Assembly (NCBI RefSeq): GCF_017996735.1
Contig: NZ_JAGOGJ010000058.1
Span: forward strand, 1-40,507
Origin: Niveispirillum sp.
GTDB taxonomy: Bacteria > Pseudomonadota > Alphaproteobacteria > Azospirillales > Azospirillaceae
DNA length: 40,507 nucleotides
Reading direction: 5' to 3'
Made by a program: the position numbers and the translations under genes. Below the pieces are notes generated by a model. It made no database searches. It saw only the letters and a program-made list of their open reading frames with translations, and was not told the origin of the DNA. Below, piece by piece: positions 25,178 through 32,363 of the stretch (positions are counted from its first letter, which is position 1; each line of letters opens with the position of its first letter).

Positions 25178-26493
25178 GACGCCAGGGCCTGTTCGCGCGA
25201 ACGGTAGGGGAACCGGTCCTGGAACCGTGCCAGATCGGCGGGGTCCAGGCCGACACGCAGGCGGGCATGGCTGTCGTCATCCTGACGGTCCAGCACTTCC
25301 CCCTTGCCATACAGCCAGGCGATGGCGGCACCGTCGCTGACGTCGATATCGAACTCCACCACCTCGCGCCCCGCCACCATGCGGCGGTCGATGGCGTCGA
25401 ATAGCGTGTCCAGACCGTCGCCGGTCAGGGCGGAGATGGCGATACCACCATTGCGGCGCGCCTGGCGCAGCAGGGTCTGCTGATCCTCTTCCCCCAGGCG
25501 GTCCAGCTTGTTCAGGACCTCCATCACCCGCTCATCGGTATCGACCTCGATGCCCAGCCCCTTCAATACCGACTCTACGTCGGCCTTCTGCGCCTCGGTA
25601 TCGGGGTGCGACACGTCGCGCACATGCAGAATGATGTCGGCGGCCATCACCTCTTCCAAGGTGGCGCGGAACGCCTCCACCAGACCGTGCGGCAGGTCGG
25701 AGATGAAACCCACCGTGTCGGACAGGATGATCTTGCGGTTCGACGGCAGCATGATCGACCGCATGGTCGGGTCCAGCGTCGCGAACAGCAGATCCTTGGC
25801 AAAGACGTCAGCGCCGGCCATGCGGTTGAACAGGGTGGACTTGCCAGCATTGGTATAGCCGACCAGCGCCACCACGGGATAAGGCACCTTTTCCCGCGCC
25901 TTGCGATGCAGGCCACGGGTACGTCGCACCTCCTCCAACTCGCCTTTCAGCTTCACGATCCGGTCGCTGATAAGGCGGCGGTCCATTTCGATCTGGCTTT
26001 CGCCGGGACCGCCAAGGAAGCCGAAGCCGCCGCGCTGCCGTTCCAGGTGGGTCCAGGAGCGGACAAGGCGCGAGCGCTGATAGGTCAGGGCCGCCAGTTC
26101 CACCTGAAGCTGGCCTTCGCGCGTGCGGGCACGCTTGCCGAAGATTTCCAGGATCAGGCCGGTACGGTCGATGACCTTGGCCTTCCAGTCACGCTCCAGG
26201 TTGCGTTGCTGAATGGGCGTCAGCGACTGGTCAACGATGACCAGACCGATTTCGGCATCCTTCACCAGCGCAGCCACCTCCTCCACCGCACCGGTCCCCA
26301 GCAGGGTGGCCGGGCGCGGGCGGGTGACGCGGATGGCGCGGGCGTAGGCAACCTCAAGGTCAATGGCGGCGGCCAGACCCATCGCCTCTTCCAGGCGGGA
26401 TTCGGGGCCGCGGGCGTCGTTCCGGTCCTCGGGCAGGACGGGATGCAGGACGAGGGCGCGGGTGGGTGACCCGCGCCCCTCGTTATTTACCAA
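25174..26493 (-). CDS. hflX: ribosome-associated GTPase HflX
   Basis: A GTPase that splits or rescues stalled 70S ribosomes. It has 439 residues. The N-terminal HflX domain (RALVLHPVLPE, GTGAVEEVAALV, DQSLTPIQQRNLE) and the coiled linker (GPGESQIEMDRRLI) precede the G domain with G1 GYTNAGKSTLFN, G3 DTVGFISDLPHGLVEAF and G4 NKLD. The most upstream start available is TTG at 26493, one base after the hfq stop codon; no ATG or GTG fits the conserved N-terminus. It continues the hfq-hflX order seen in many proteobacteria, here with an IMPase gene coupled behind it. Confidence 0.93.
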   Translation of the reverse strand: MVNNEGRGSPTRALVLHPVLPEDRNDARGPESRLEEAMGLAAAIDLEVAYARAIRVTRPRPATLLGTGAVEEVAALVKDAEIGLVIVDQSLTPIQQRNLERDWKAKVIDRTGLILEIFGKRARTREGQLQVELAALTYQRSRLVRSWTHLERQRGGFGFLGGPGESQIEMDRRLISDRIVKLKGELEEVRRTRGLHRKAREKVPYPVVALVGYTNAGKSTLFNRMAGADVFAKDLLFATLDPTMRSIMLPSNRKIILSDTVGFISDLPHGLVEAFRATLEEVMAADIILHVRDVSHPDTEAQKADVESVLKGLGIEVDTDERVMEVLNKLDRLGEEDQQTLLRQARRNGGIAISALTGDGLDTLFDAIDRRMVAGREVVEFDIDVSDGAAIAWLYGKGEVLDRQDDDSHARLRVGLDPADLARFQDRFPYRSREQALAS

Positions 26494-26494
26494 C

Positions 26495-26746
26495 TCAGTC
26501 GTGGTCGGTCTCCTTGGCCGGCGGGTCGAACAGTTGGATCGGATGCGCCGGCATCACAGTCGAAATGGCGTGCTTATAGACGAGCTGCGAATGGGCATCG
26601 CGGCGCAGCAGCACGGAGAAATTGTCGAACCAGGTGATGATGCCCTGCAGCTTGACACCATTGACCAGGAACACGGTCACCGGTGTCTTGCTCTTGCGGA
26701 CATGGTTCAGGAACACGTCCTGTACGTTCTGGGATTTTTCTGACAT
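26495..26746 (-). CDS. hfq: RNA chaperone Hfq
   Basis: An Sm-like hexameric RNA-binding protein that pairs small RNAs with mRNAs; in Azospirillum-type bacteria it is also linked to nitrogen-fixation control. It has 83 residues from the ATG at 26746 (MSEKSQNVQDVFLNHVRK); the open frame reaches 26824 but the extension does not match Hfq. Sm1 is VNGVKLQGIITWFDNFSVLL and Sm2 includes YKHAISTVMP. The short acidic tail ends KETDHD. A single base separates its stop from the hflX start. The 86 bp upstream of it must carry its promoter or be read through from the HAD gene. Confidence 0.97.
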   Translation of the reverse strand: MSEKSQNVQDVFLNHVRKSKTPVTVFLVNGVKLQGIITWFDNFSVLLRRDAHSQLVYKHAISTVMPAHPIQLFDPPAKETDHD

Positions 26747-26832
26747 TGGAGCAGCCTCGCTTATGCTCGGGTTATTGGGGCACCCATCCGACGGGGGCCC
26801 AAGTTTGAACAGAATATCCGACAATCGCCCTT

Positions 26833-27546
26833 TCAGCCAACAGTGCGGATATCCGTCGATATGGTAGCAGCAATCTCCCTAACCAAGGATGAAATCGCCG
26901 CACATCCGACAAGACTTACGGCAGGGGGAAAACGGTCCAGTCCGTCACCGACATGCGGCGTATCACCGACCAGGACGGGGGTCAGGCCCGTGCGGTGCGC
27001 GATCTCCATATCGACATCGGCATCGCCCACGAACCAGATGTCGGGGCCGGGTTCGAAGCCCGTGGGTTTCAGCGCCAGATGCACAGGCGCCGGGTCCGGC
27101 TTGTCCGCCACCGCATCCGTGGCGCCGACCAGCGCATCGAACAGCGGCGCCCAGCCCAGCATCGCGGCTTCCGCCCGCAGGAATCGGCCCGTCTTGTTGG
27201 AAACAACGCCCAGGCGGATACCCAGCCCGTGCAGGGTGCGCAACATCTCCTCTGCCCCGTCCAGCACATCGGTGTGGGTCAGGTGGTTTTCCTCGAAATG
27301 CGCATAGAAAATGTCGCGGGCGCGCGGCCATTCCTCCCCGAAAATCTCCGGAAAGCTGTCACGCAGGGACTTGCGGATGCGGCCATAGCTTTCCTCCAGC
27401 GTCCATTCAGTCTTGCCGAACGCACGCAGCGCCGCGTTCACCGAGGCATGGACGCAGCGCCAGTTGCTGATCAGTGTATTATCCCAGTCGAACAGGATGG
27501 CGCGCGGCAGGCGGTCGAAGGGCGGGGCCAGTTTGTCGATGCTCAC
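26833..27546 (-). CDS. HAD-superfamily phosphatase (phosphoglycolate phosphatase-like)
   Basis: A haloacid dehalogenase-type phosphatase of 237 residues. Motif I is FDWDNTLI, with the nucleophile aspartate and acid/base aspartate two residues apart. Motif II is VVSNK, motif III the lysine in DKPDP and motif IV GDADVDMEIA. A helical cap domain lies between motifs I and II (about 30-95), as in Gph-type enzymes. The start is GTG at 27546, overlapping the stop of the aminotransferase gene as GTGA. Substrate unknown; phosphoglycolate is the default guess for this subfamily. It lies upstream of hfq. Confidence 0.85.
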   Translation of the reverse strand: MSIDKLAPPFDRLPRAILFDWDNTLISNWRCVHASVNAALRAFGKTEWTLEESYGRIRKSLRDSFPEIFGEEWPRARDIFYAHFEENHLTHTDVLDGAEEMLRTLHGLGIRLGVVSNKTGRFLRAEAAMLGWAPLFDALVGATDAVADKPDPAPVHLALKPTGFEPGPDIWFVGDADVDMEIAHRTGLTPVLVGDTPHVGDGLDRFPPAVSLVGCAAISSLVREIAATISTDIRTVG

Positions 27547-28412
27547 TTCACACTCACAGGGTCGGTGGAACCGATATGGTCCATATAGGCTTGGCGCAGA
27601 CGCAGGCTGAGGGGGCCGGGCTTGCCATCGCCGATGGTTCGTCCGTCAATGCGGGTCACCGGCAGGGCAAAGGTGCTGGCGCTGGAGATAAAGGCCTCCC
27701 GCGCGGCACAGGCTTCGGCGACGCTGAAGGCCCTTTCCTCGAATGCGATGCCCAGGTCGCGGGCGCAGTCGAGAATCGACAGTCGGGTGATGCCGTTCAG
27801 AATCTCGTTGCTGGGCTGTCGCGTGACCAATTTGCCGTCTTGGGTAACGATCCAGGCGTTGGACGAACAGCCCTCCGTGATAAAGCCCTCGGCATCCACC
27901 ATCCAGCCCTCGAACGCACCAGCCTCCGCCGCCTTCTGCTTGCCCAGAACCTGCGGCAGCAGGCTGGTCGATTTAATATCGCGGCGCAGCCATCGGATAT
28001 CGGGCATGGTGATGACCGCAACGCCCTTTTCCAGGGTCGATGCCGGCTGAAACGCGGTGCGGCGACAGGTCAGGACCAGGGTCGGTGCCGGGTTCTTCGG
28101 GAACCGGAAATCACGCAGCGCCACCCCGCGCGTGATCTGAATATAGAGCAGCGCATGGCGGGCGCGGTTACGCCGGACCATCTCCCCCATGATGAAGCGC
28201 AGGGTCGCGGGCTTCACCGGCCAGGGAATCGATAATTCCTTTAGCGACCTCGCCAGCCGCGTCAGATGCCCTTCCGCGTCGGCCAGCTTGCCCTCGACAA
28301 TGGTCACCACCTCATAAACACCATCGGCAAACTGAAACCCGCGATCCTCGATATGCACGTTGGCATCAGCGTGCGGCAGATAGCGGCCATTGACATAGGC
28401 GATGCGGGGCAT
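27543..28412 (-). CDS. dat: D-amino-acid transaminase (class IV aminotransferase)
   Basis: A PLP-dependent fold-type IV aminotransferase, 289 residues from the ATG at 28412 (MPRIAYVNGRYLPHADANVH). The PLP lysine is K147 in DIKSTSLLP, and the partner glutamate is E180 in ITEGCSSNAWIV; EDRGFQFADGVYEV is the conserved N-terminal signature. The family also includes branched-chain aminotransferase (IlvE) and aminodeoxychorismate lyase. The D-amino-acid assignment rests on IEDRGFQFADGVYEV-type sequence and on gene order, since a dat gene precedes hfq in related bacteria. It is coupled to the HAD gene by a GTGA overlap. Confidence 0.82.
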   Translation of the reverse strand: MPRIAYVNGRYLPHADANVHIEDRGFQFADGVYEVVTIVEGKLADAEGHLTRLARSLKELSIPWPVKPATLRFIMGEMVRRNRARHALLYIQITRGVALRDFRFPKNPAPTLVLTCRRTAFQPASTLEKGVAVITMPDIRWLRRDIKSTSLLPQVLGKQKAAEAGAFEGWMVDAEGFITEGCSSNAWIVTQDGKLVTRQPSNEILNGITRLSILDCARDLGIAFEERAFSVAEACAAREAFISSASTFALPVTRIDGRTIGDGKPGPLSLRLRQAYMDHIGSTDPVSVK

Positions 28413-28557
28413 GGCGGGCGGGTTCCGGTGATGAAAGCTGAACCAGATGTCGCGCGTCCGGACCGGCATGGTCAAGGGTCGGAATTGTCATTGCGGCACT
28501 TGCACTTGGTGATGAGGTCGGATGTGCTGTTCAAGGGACCATGCAAGGAGATGATAT

Positions 28558-29076
28558 ATGCGAGGGCTGGCTATCATTCCGGGTATCGGCAACTCGGGCG
28601 AAGCACACTGGCAGACACAGTGGGAACGCAAGCTACCCGATACAAAGCGGCTTTCGGTGACGGATTGGAACCAGCCCGACATGGATAATTGGGTCACGGC
28701 GCTGGACCGGTTGGTAGCCGGTTTCCCGCAACCGCCCCTGCTTGTGGCGCACAGTCTGGGCTGTCTGCTCGTGGCGCACTGGGCAGGACGGGCGGCGGTT
28801 GCCGGCGCGCTGCTGGTTGCCCCACCCGATCCAACCGGACCGACCTTTCCATTGGAAGCTGCCGCATTCGGGCCGATACCACAGCGCGCCCTGCCCTTTC
28901 CGGCCATCGTCGTCGCCAGCAGCAACGATCCCTATGGCAGTTTGACCCACGCGGAAGACGTGGCGAAAGCATGGGGGGCGGATCTGGTCCTGGCCGGTGC
29001 GCTGGGTCATATCAACGGCGCCACCAATCTGGGCGATTGGGAAACAGGGCAAAACCTGCTGCGGCGGCTGGGGTAG
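28558..29076 (+). CDS. RBBP9/YdeN-family alpha/beta hydrolase
   Basis: A small serine hydrolase-fold protein of 172 residues. The N-terminal strand RGLAIIPGIGNSGEAHWQTQWE is typical of the RBBP9/YdeN family. The nucleophile elbow is AHSLGC, the acid is in SSNDPYGS and the catalytic histidine in LGHINGATNLGDW. Functions of bacterial members are mostly unknown. An AAGGAG site with correct spacing precedes the ATG. It is the only plus-strand gene in this stretch, lying between dat (divergent) and trkA (convergent, 6 bp gap). Confidence 0.88.
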   Translation: MRGLAIIPGIGNSGEAHWQTQWERKLPDTKRLSVTDWNQPDMDNWVTALDRLVAGFPQPPLLVAHSLGCLLVAHWAGRAAVAGALLVAPPDPTGPTFPLEAAAFGPIPQRALPFPAIVVASSNDPYGSLTHAEDVAKAWGADLVLAGALGHINGATNLGDWETGQNLLRRLG

Positions 29077-29082
29077 ACCGGC

Positions 29083-30459
29083 TCAGAAGAATTCCAGCCG
29101 CACCGCGAACATCTTCTCCACCTTCTTCACCTGCCCCACCTCGGCCAGGATAATGACCCGGTCGTTAGGCTTGATGACGGTGCTGGGGCGCGGGATGATC
29201 ACCTTGCCGGCGCGCACGATGGCACCGACAATGATGCCGGCGGGCAAGTGGATATCCTTCAGCGGTGTGTTGATCAGGGTGGAGGTTTCCAGCGCCTCCG
29301 CCTCGATCACTTCGGCGAAATTCTCGCGCAGGGAATGCACCGCCTTGATACGGCCCCGGCGTACATGCTGCAGGATCGACGACACGGTGATCGACCGCGG
29401 GCTGACCACCGCGTCGATGCCCAGCGGCAGGACCAGCGGCTGATATGTGGTCTTGTTGATCAGGGTTATGGCGCGTTTGCAGCCGTTGCGCTTGGCCAGC
29501 AAGCTGGCCAGGATATTACCCTCGTCGCTGTTGGATACGGCGACCACCGTCTCTGACGCGGCCACATTCGCCTCTTCGAGGATGGCGGGGTCCAGGCCAT
29601 CGCCGTGCAGCACCATGGTGCGCTTCAGCTTCTGGGCCACCAGGGTGGCGCGGCGGCGGTCCACCTCGATGACACGGGCTGACACGCCGGGCTGGTTCTG
29701 CTCGATCTCCTCTGCCAGGCACAGGCCGATATTGCCGCCGCCGACGATGATGACGCGGCGCGCCTGCCGCTCCTCATGACCAAAGGCGGCCATGGCGCGG
29801 GCAACATGGTTCGTATCGGCAACGAAATAGACCTCGTCACCGGGCAGCATCTGATCATTGCCGCAGGGGATGAACTGCCGGTCGCCGCGGATGATGGCCA
29901 CCACCTCGATGGCGAGATCGGGGAACAGGCCTGTCAATTGCCGCAGCGGCGTGTTGATGATGGGACAGCTCTGGCTGCAGACAACGCCGATCACCTTCAC
30001 CAGACCATCGGCCAGGGGGATCATGTCGAAGGCACCCGGCACCTGCAGACGCCGCGACACTGCCCGCGCCACCTCGATCTCCGGCGAGATGATGAAGTCG
30101 ATGGGCATATGTTCGCGGGAGAACAGATCGGCCCAGATGGGTTGGAGGTAGGATTGATGGCGCACGCGCGCGATCTTGGTGGGTACGTTGAACAGGCTGT
30201 TTGCCACCTGGCAGGCAACCATGTTCACCTCGTCCGCCAAGGTAACGGCGATCAGCATGTCGGCGTCGGCCGCACCCGCCGCTTCCAGCACATTGGGGTG
30301 GGAGGCGAAGCCGACCATGGCCTGAACGTCCAACGTATCGCTGATCTTCTGGATCAGTTCGGGCGACTGGTCGATGACGGTGACATGGTTGCCCTCCGAC
30401 GCCAGATATTTGGCGATGTTGGACCCGACCTGACCCGCGCCGCAGACGATGACTTTCAT
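29083..30459 (-). CDS. trkA: Trk system potassium uptake protein TrkA
   Basis: The cytoplasmic NAD-binding regulatory subunit of the Trk/Ktr potassium transporter. It has 458 residues from the ATG at 30459 (MKVIVCGAGQVGSNIAKYLA), with the typical duplicated arrangement RCK_N-RCK_C-RCK_N-RCK_C. Rossmann glycine motifs are at 7-12 (GAGQVG) and in the second half (VIIVGGGNIGLCLAEEI). The trkH/trkG membrane subunit is not in the window. In relatives trkA follows ntrX directly; here the hicAB pair sits between, 13 bp upstream of trkA. Confidence 0.95.
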   Translation of the reverse strand: MKVIVCGAGQVGSNIAKYLASEGNHVTVIDQSPELIQKISDTLDVQAMVGFASHPNVLEAAGAADADMLIAVTLADEVNMVACQVANSLFNVPTKIARVRHQSYLQPIWADLFSREHMPIDFIISPEIEVARAVSRRLQVPGAFDMIPLADGLVKVIGVVCSQSCPIINTPLRQLTGLFPDLAIEVVAIIRGDRQFIPCGNDQMLPGDEVYFVADTNHVARAMAAFGHEERQARRVIIVGGGNIGLCLAEEIEQNQPGVSARVIEVDRRRATLVAQKLKRTMVLHGDGLDPAILEEANVAASETVVAVSNSDEGNILASLLAKRNGCKRAITLINKTTYQPLVLPLGIDAVVSPRSITVSSILQHVRRGRIKAVHSLRENFAEVIEAEALETSTLINTPLKDIHLPAGIIVGAIVRAGKVIIPRPSTVIKPNDRVIILAEVGQVKKVEKMFAVRLEFF

Positions 30460-30472
30460 GAAGAATACCCTG

Positions 30473-30685
30473 TCAGGCGGCCGATTGCGGGCGATAGGTA
30501 GGGGTTGGGATGGGATCCCCATGCTTACGCGCGGAGTGCAGCCATGCGTTCATGGCTATCTGCACTTCGCGCACAGCCGTTTCAGGCGTTTCACCATGGG
30601 CGGAACAGAACCGCAGGTCGGGAACGTCCGCGATCCAGCACCCATCCTCGTCAGACCAGAAGACATTGATATGGTAATGGTCCAT
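30473..30685 (-). CDS. hicB: HicB-like antitoxin
   Basis: A 70-residue partially degraded-RNase-H-fold antitoxin. DEDGCWIADVPDLRFCSAHGETPETAVREVQIAMNAWL is laid out like the HicB core (xxDGxWxAxxPDLxGCxxxGxTxxEAxxNxxxAxxxW). There is no C-terminal DNA-binding domain visible, so it is a short HicB; autoregulation is therefore doubtful. The ATG overlaps the hicA stop in TAATG. It is expected to neutralise HicA by direct binding. Confidence 0.85.
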   Translation of the reverse strand: MDHYHINVFWSDEDGCWIADVPDLRFCSAHGETPETAVREVQIAMNAWLHSARKHGDPIPTPTYRPQSAA

Positions 30686-30948
30686 TACTGCCTCCCGCTA
30701 CGCAAAGACAAGCCGTTGGCCTTCGCTTCCATCAACACTTGCCGCGCCTGATAGGTCTTGGCGTCACCGCTTTGATCCGGCTGTAGATTGACACGAACAG
30801 CCAACGTGGCATGCCGGAAAATATGGTGGCTGCCCGAAATATGATCCAGTTCAAATCCCAGCTCACGCAGCAAGGCCACCAAATCCCCAAAGGCGATATT
30901 CGCGAAATGGCCGGCTTGTAGCTTCCGCCATACCTTCTCTGGGTTCAT
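30685..30948 (-). CDS. hicA: HicA-type toxin (mRNA interferase)
   Basis: An 87-residue protein from the ATG at 30948, which has a GGTGGAG-like site upstream. A GTG at 30957, overlapping the ntrX stop as GTGA, is an alternative start. The double-stranded-RNA-binding-like HicA core is at about 20-80: FGDLVALLRELGFELDHISGSHHIFRH, with the catalytic histidine in GSHHIF. The N-terminal 18 residues (MNPEKVWRKLQAGHFANI) are longer than in minimal HicA. HicA toxins cleave mRNA; its partner follows immediately. The pair is inserted in the ntrYX-trkA operon. Confidence 0.83.
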   Translation of the reverse strand: MNPEKVWRKLQAGHFANIAFGDLVALLRELGFELDHISGSHHIFRHATLAVRVNLQPDQSGDAKTYQARQVLMEAKANGLSLRSGRQ

Positions 30949-30953
30949 GGGCC

Positions 30954-32357
30954 TCACTCCACCAGCTTCAACCCGTTCTTGTCCGAGCCATGCACGCCCA
31001 GCGATTTCAGCTTGCGGTGCAGGGCGGAGCGTTCCATGCCCACGAATTGCGCCGTGCGGGAGATATTGCCGCCGAAGCGGGTGACCTGGGCCAGCAGATA
31101 TTCACGCTCGAACACTTCCCGCGCCTCGCGCAGGGCCAGGCCCATGATCTCCCCGCCCTTTTCCCATTTCAGGACGGTCGGCGTGATGGCCCCGATCTCC
31201 GGCGGCAGCATGTCGGCGCGGATCGGTTCGGCCGGGTCGCCCGCCACCATGATCAGCAGCCATTCAACCGTATTGCGCAACTGCCGCACATTGCCGGGCC
31301 AGTCATAGGCCTGCAACGCCGCCATCGCATCCTCACCGAACACCCGCAGCGGCAGGCCCGCAGTCTCTGCCGTGCGCTGCATGAAATGCCGGGCCAGCAG
31401 CGGGATATCCTCCCGGCGCTCTCTCAGCGGCGGCATCTTCAGCGGCACCACCGACAGGCGGTAGAACAGGTCCTGGCGGAAGCGGCCGATCTCGATCTCT
31501 GCTGTCAGGTCGCGGTTGGTGGACGCGATGACGCGAACATCCACCTCGACCCGCGACGTACCGCCCACCCGCTCGAACGTCTGTTCCTGCAGTACGCGGA
31601 CGATCTTGCCCTGGGTTTCCAGCGGCATGTCCGCCACCTCGTCCAGGAACAGGGTGCCGCCATGGGCCTGTTCAAAGGTGCCGACCTTGCGGCCCCCGCC
31701 CTCGAACCCGTGTTCGGTGCCGAACAGTTCCACCTCCAGCCGGTCGGGCCGCATGGTGGCACAGTTGAGCGCCACGAACGGCCCGTCATTGCGGCGCGAC
31801 TTGGCGTGCAGCATGCGGGCCACCACCTCCTTGCCACTGCCCGGCGGGCCGGAAATCAGGACGCGGCTGCCGGTCGGTGCCACCTTGTCCACCGAATGGC
31901 GCAACTGGTTCACGGGCAGCGAACGGCCGATCAGATCGAAATCGGCCCCCACCTTCACCCGCAGCTCCCGGTTCTCCCGTCGCAGCCGGGCTGCCTCGAT
32001 GGCGCGTTCGACCAGCAACAGCAGGCGGTCGGCCTTGAACGGCTTCTCGATGAAATCATAGGCACCCGACTTGATGGCCGCGACCGCCGTTTCGATATTG
32101 CCATGGCCGGAGATCATGACGACGGGCACGTCCGGGTGGTCGCGCTTCAGCTCGGCCAGAACCTGCAACCCGTCCAGGCGGCTGCCCTGCAACCAGATAT
32201 CCTGGATGACCAGGCTGGGCCGGCGGGCGGCGACGGCGGCCAGCGCCTGGTCCGCATCCGCCGCCTCCCGCGTCTTCATGCCTTCATCCTCCAGGATGCC
32301 GGCGATCAGCATGCGGATATCGGCCTCGTCATCGACGATCAGAATGTCGTGCGCCAT
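30954..32357 (-). CDS. ntrX: NtrX response regulator
   Basis: The response regulator partner of NtrY, 467 residues. The receiver domain (1-120) has D10/D11 and the phosphorylatable D53 in VIQDIW, and K105 in EKPFK. The AAA+ domain has Walker A GPPGSGKE (170-177) and Walker B GTLFLDE (234-240). The loop that carries the sigma54-binding GAFTGA motif in NtrC is replaced by EHGFEGGGRKVGTF (about 215-228). The C-terminal Fis-type HTH is at about 428-452 (GNISRTAQFVGMERSALHRKLKSL). Six bases separate it from the ntrY stop, with GAGGGG as ribosome binding site. Confidence 0.95.
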   Translation of the reverse strand: MAHDILIVDDEADIRMLIAGILEDEGMKTREAADADQALAAVAARRPSLVIQDIWLQGSRLDGLQVLAELKRDHPDVPVVMISGHGNIETAVAAIKSGAYDFIEKPFKADRLLLLVERAIEAARLRRENRELRVKVGADFDLIGRSLPVNQLRHSVDKVAPTGSRVLISGPPGSGKEVVARMLHAKSRRNDGPFVALNCATMRPDRLEVELFGTEHGFEGGGRKVGTFEQAHGGTLFLDEVADMPLETQGKIVRVLQEQTFERVGGTSRVEVDVRVIASTNRDLTAEIEIGRFRQDLFYRLSVVPLKMPPLRERREDIPLLARHFMQRTAETAGLPLRVFGEDAMAALQAYDWPGNVRQLRNTVEWLLIMVAGDPAEPIRADMLPPEIGAITPTVLKWEKGGEIMGLALREAREVFEREYLLAQVTRFGGNISRTAQFVGMERSALHRKLKSLGVHGSDKNGLKLVE

Positions 32358-32363
32358 GTCTTC

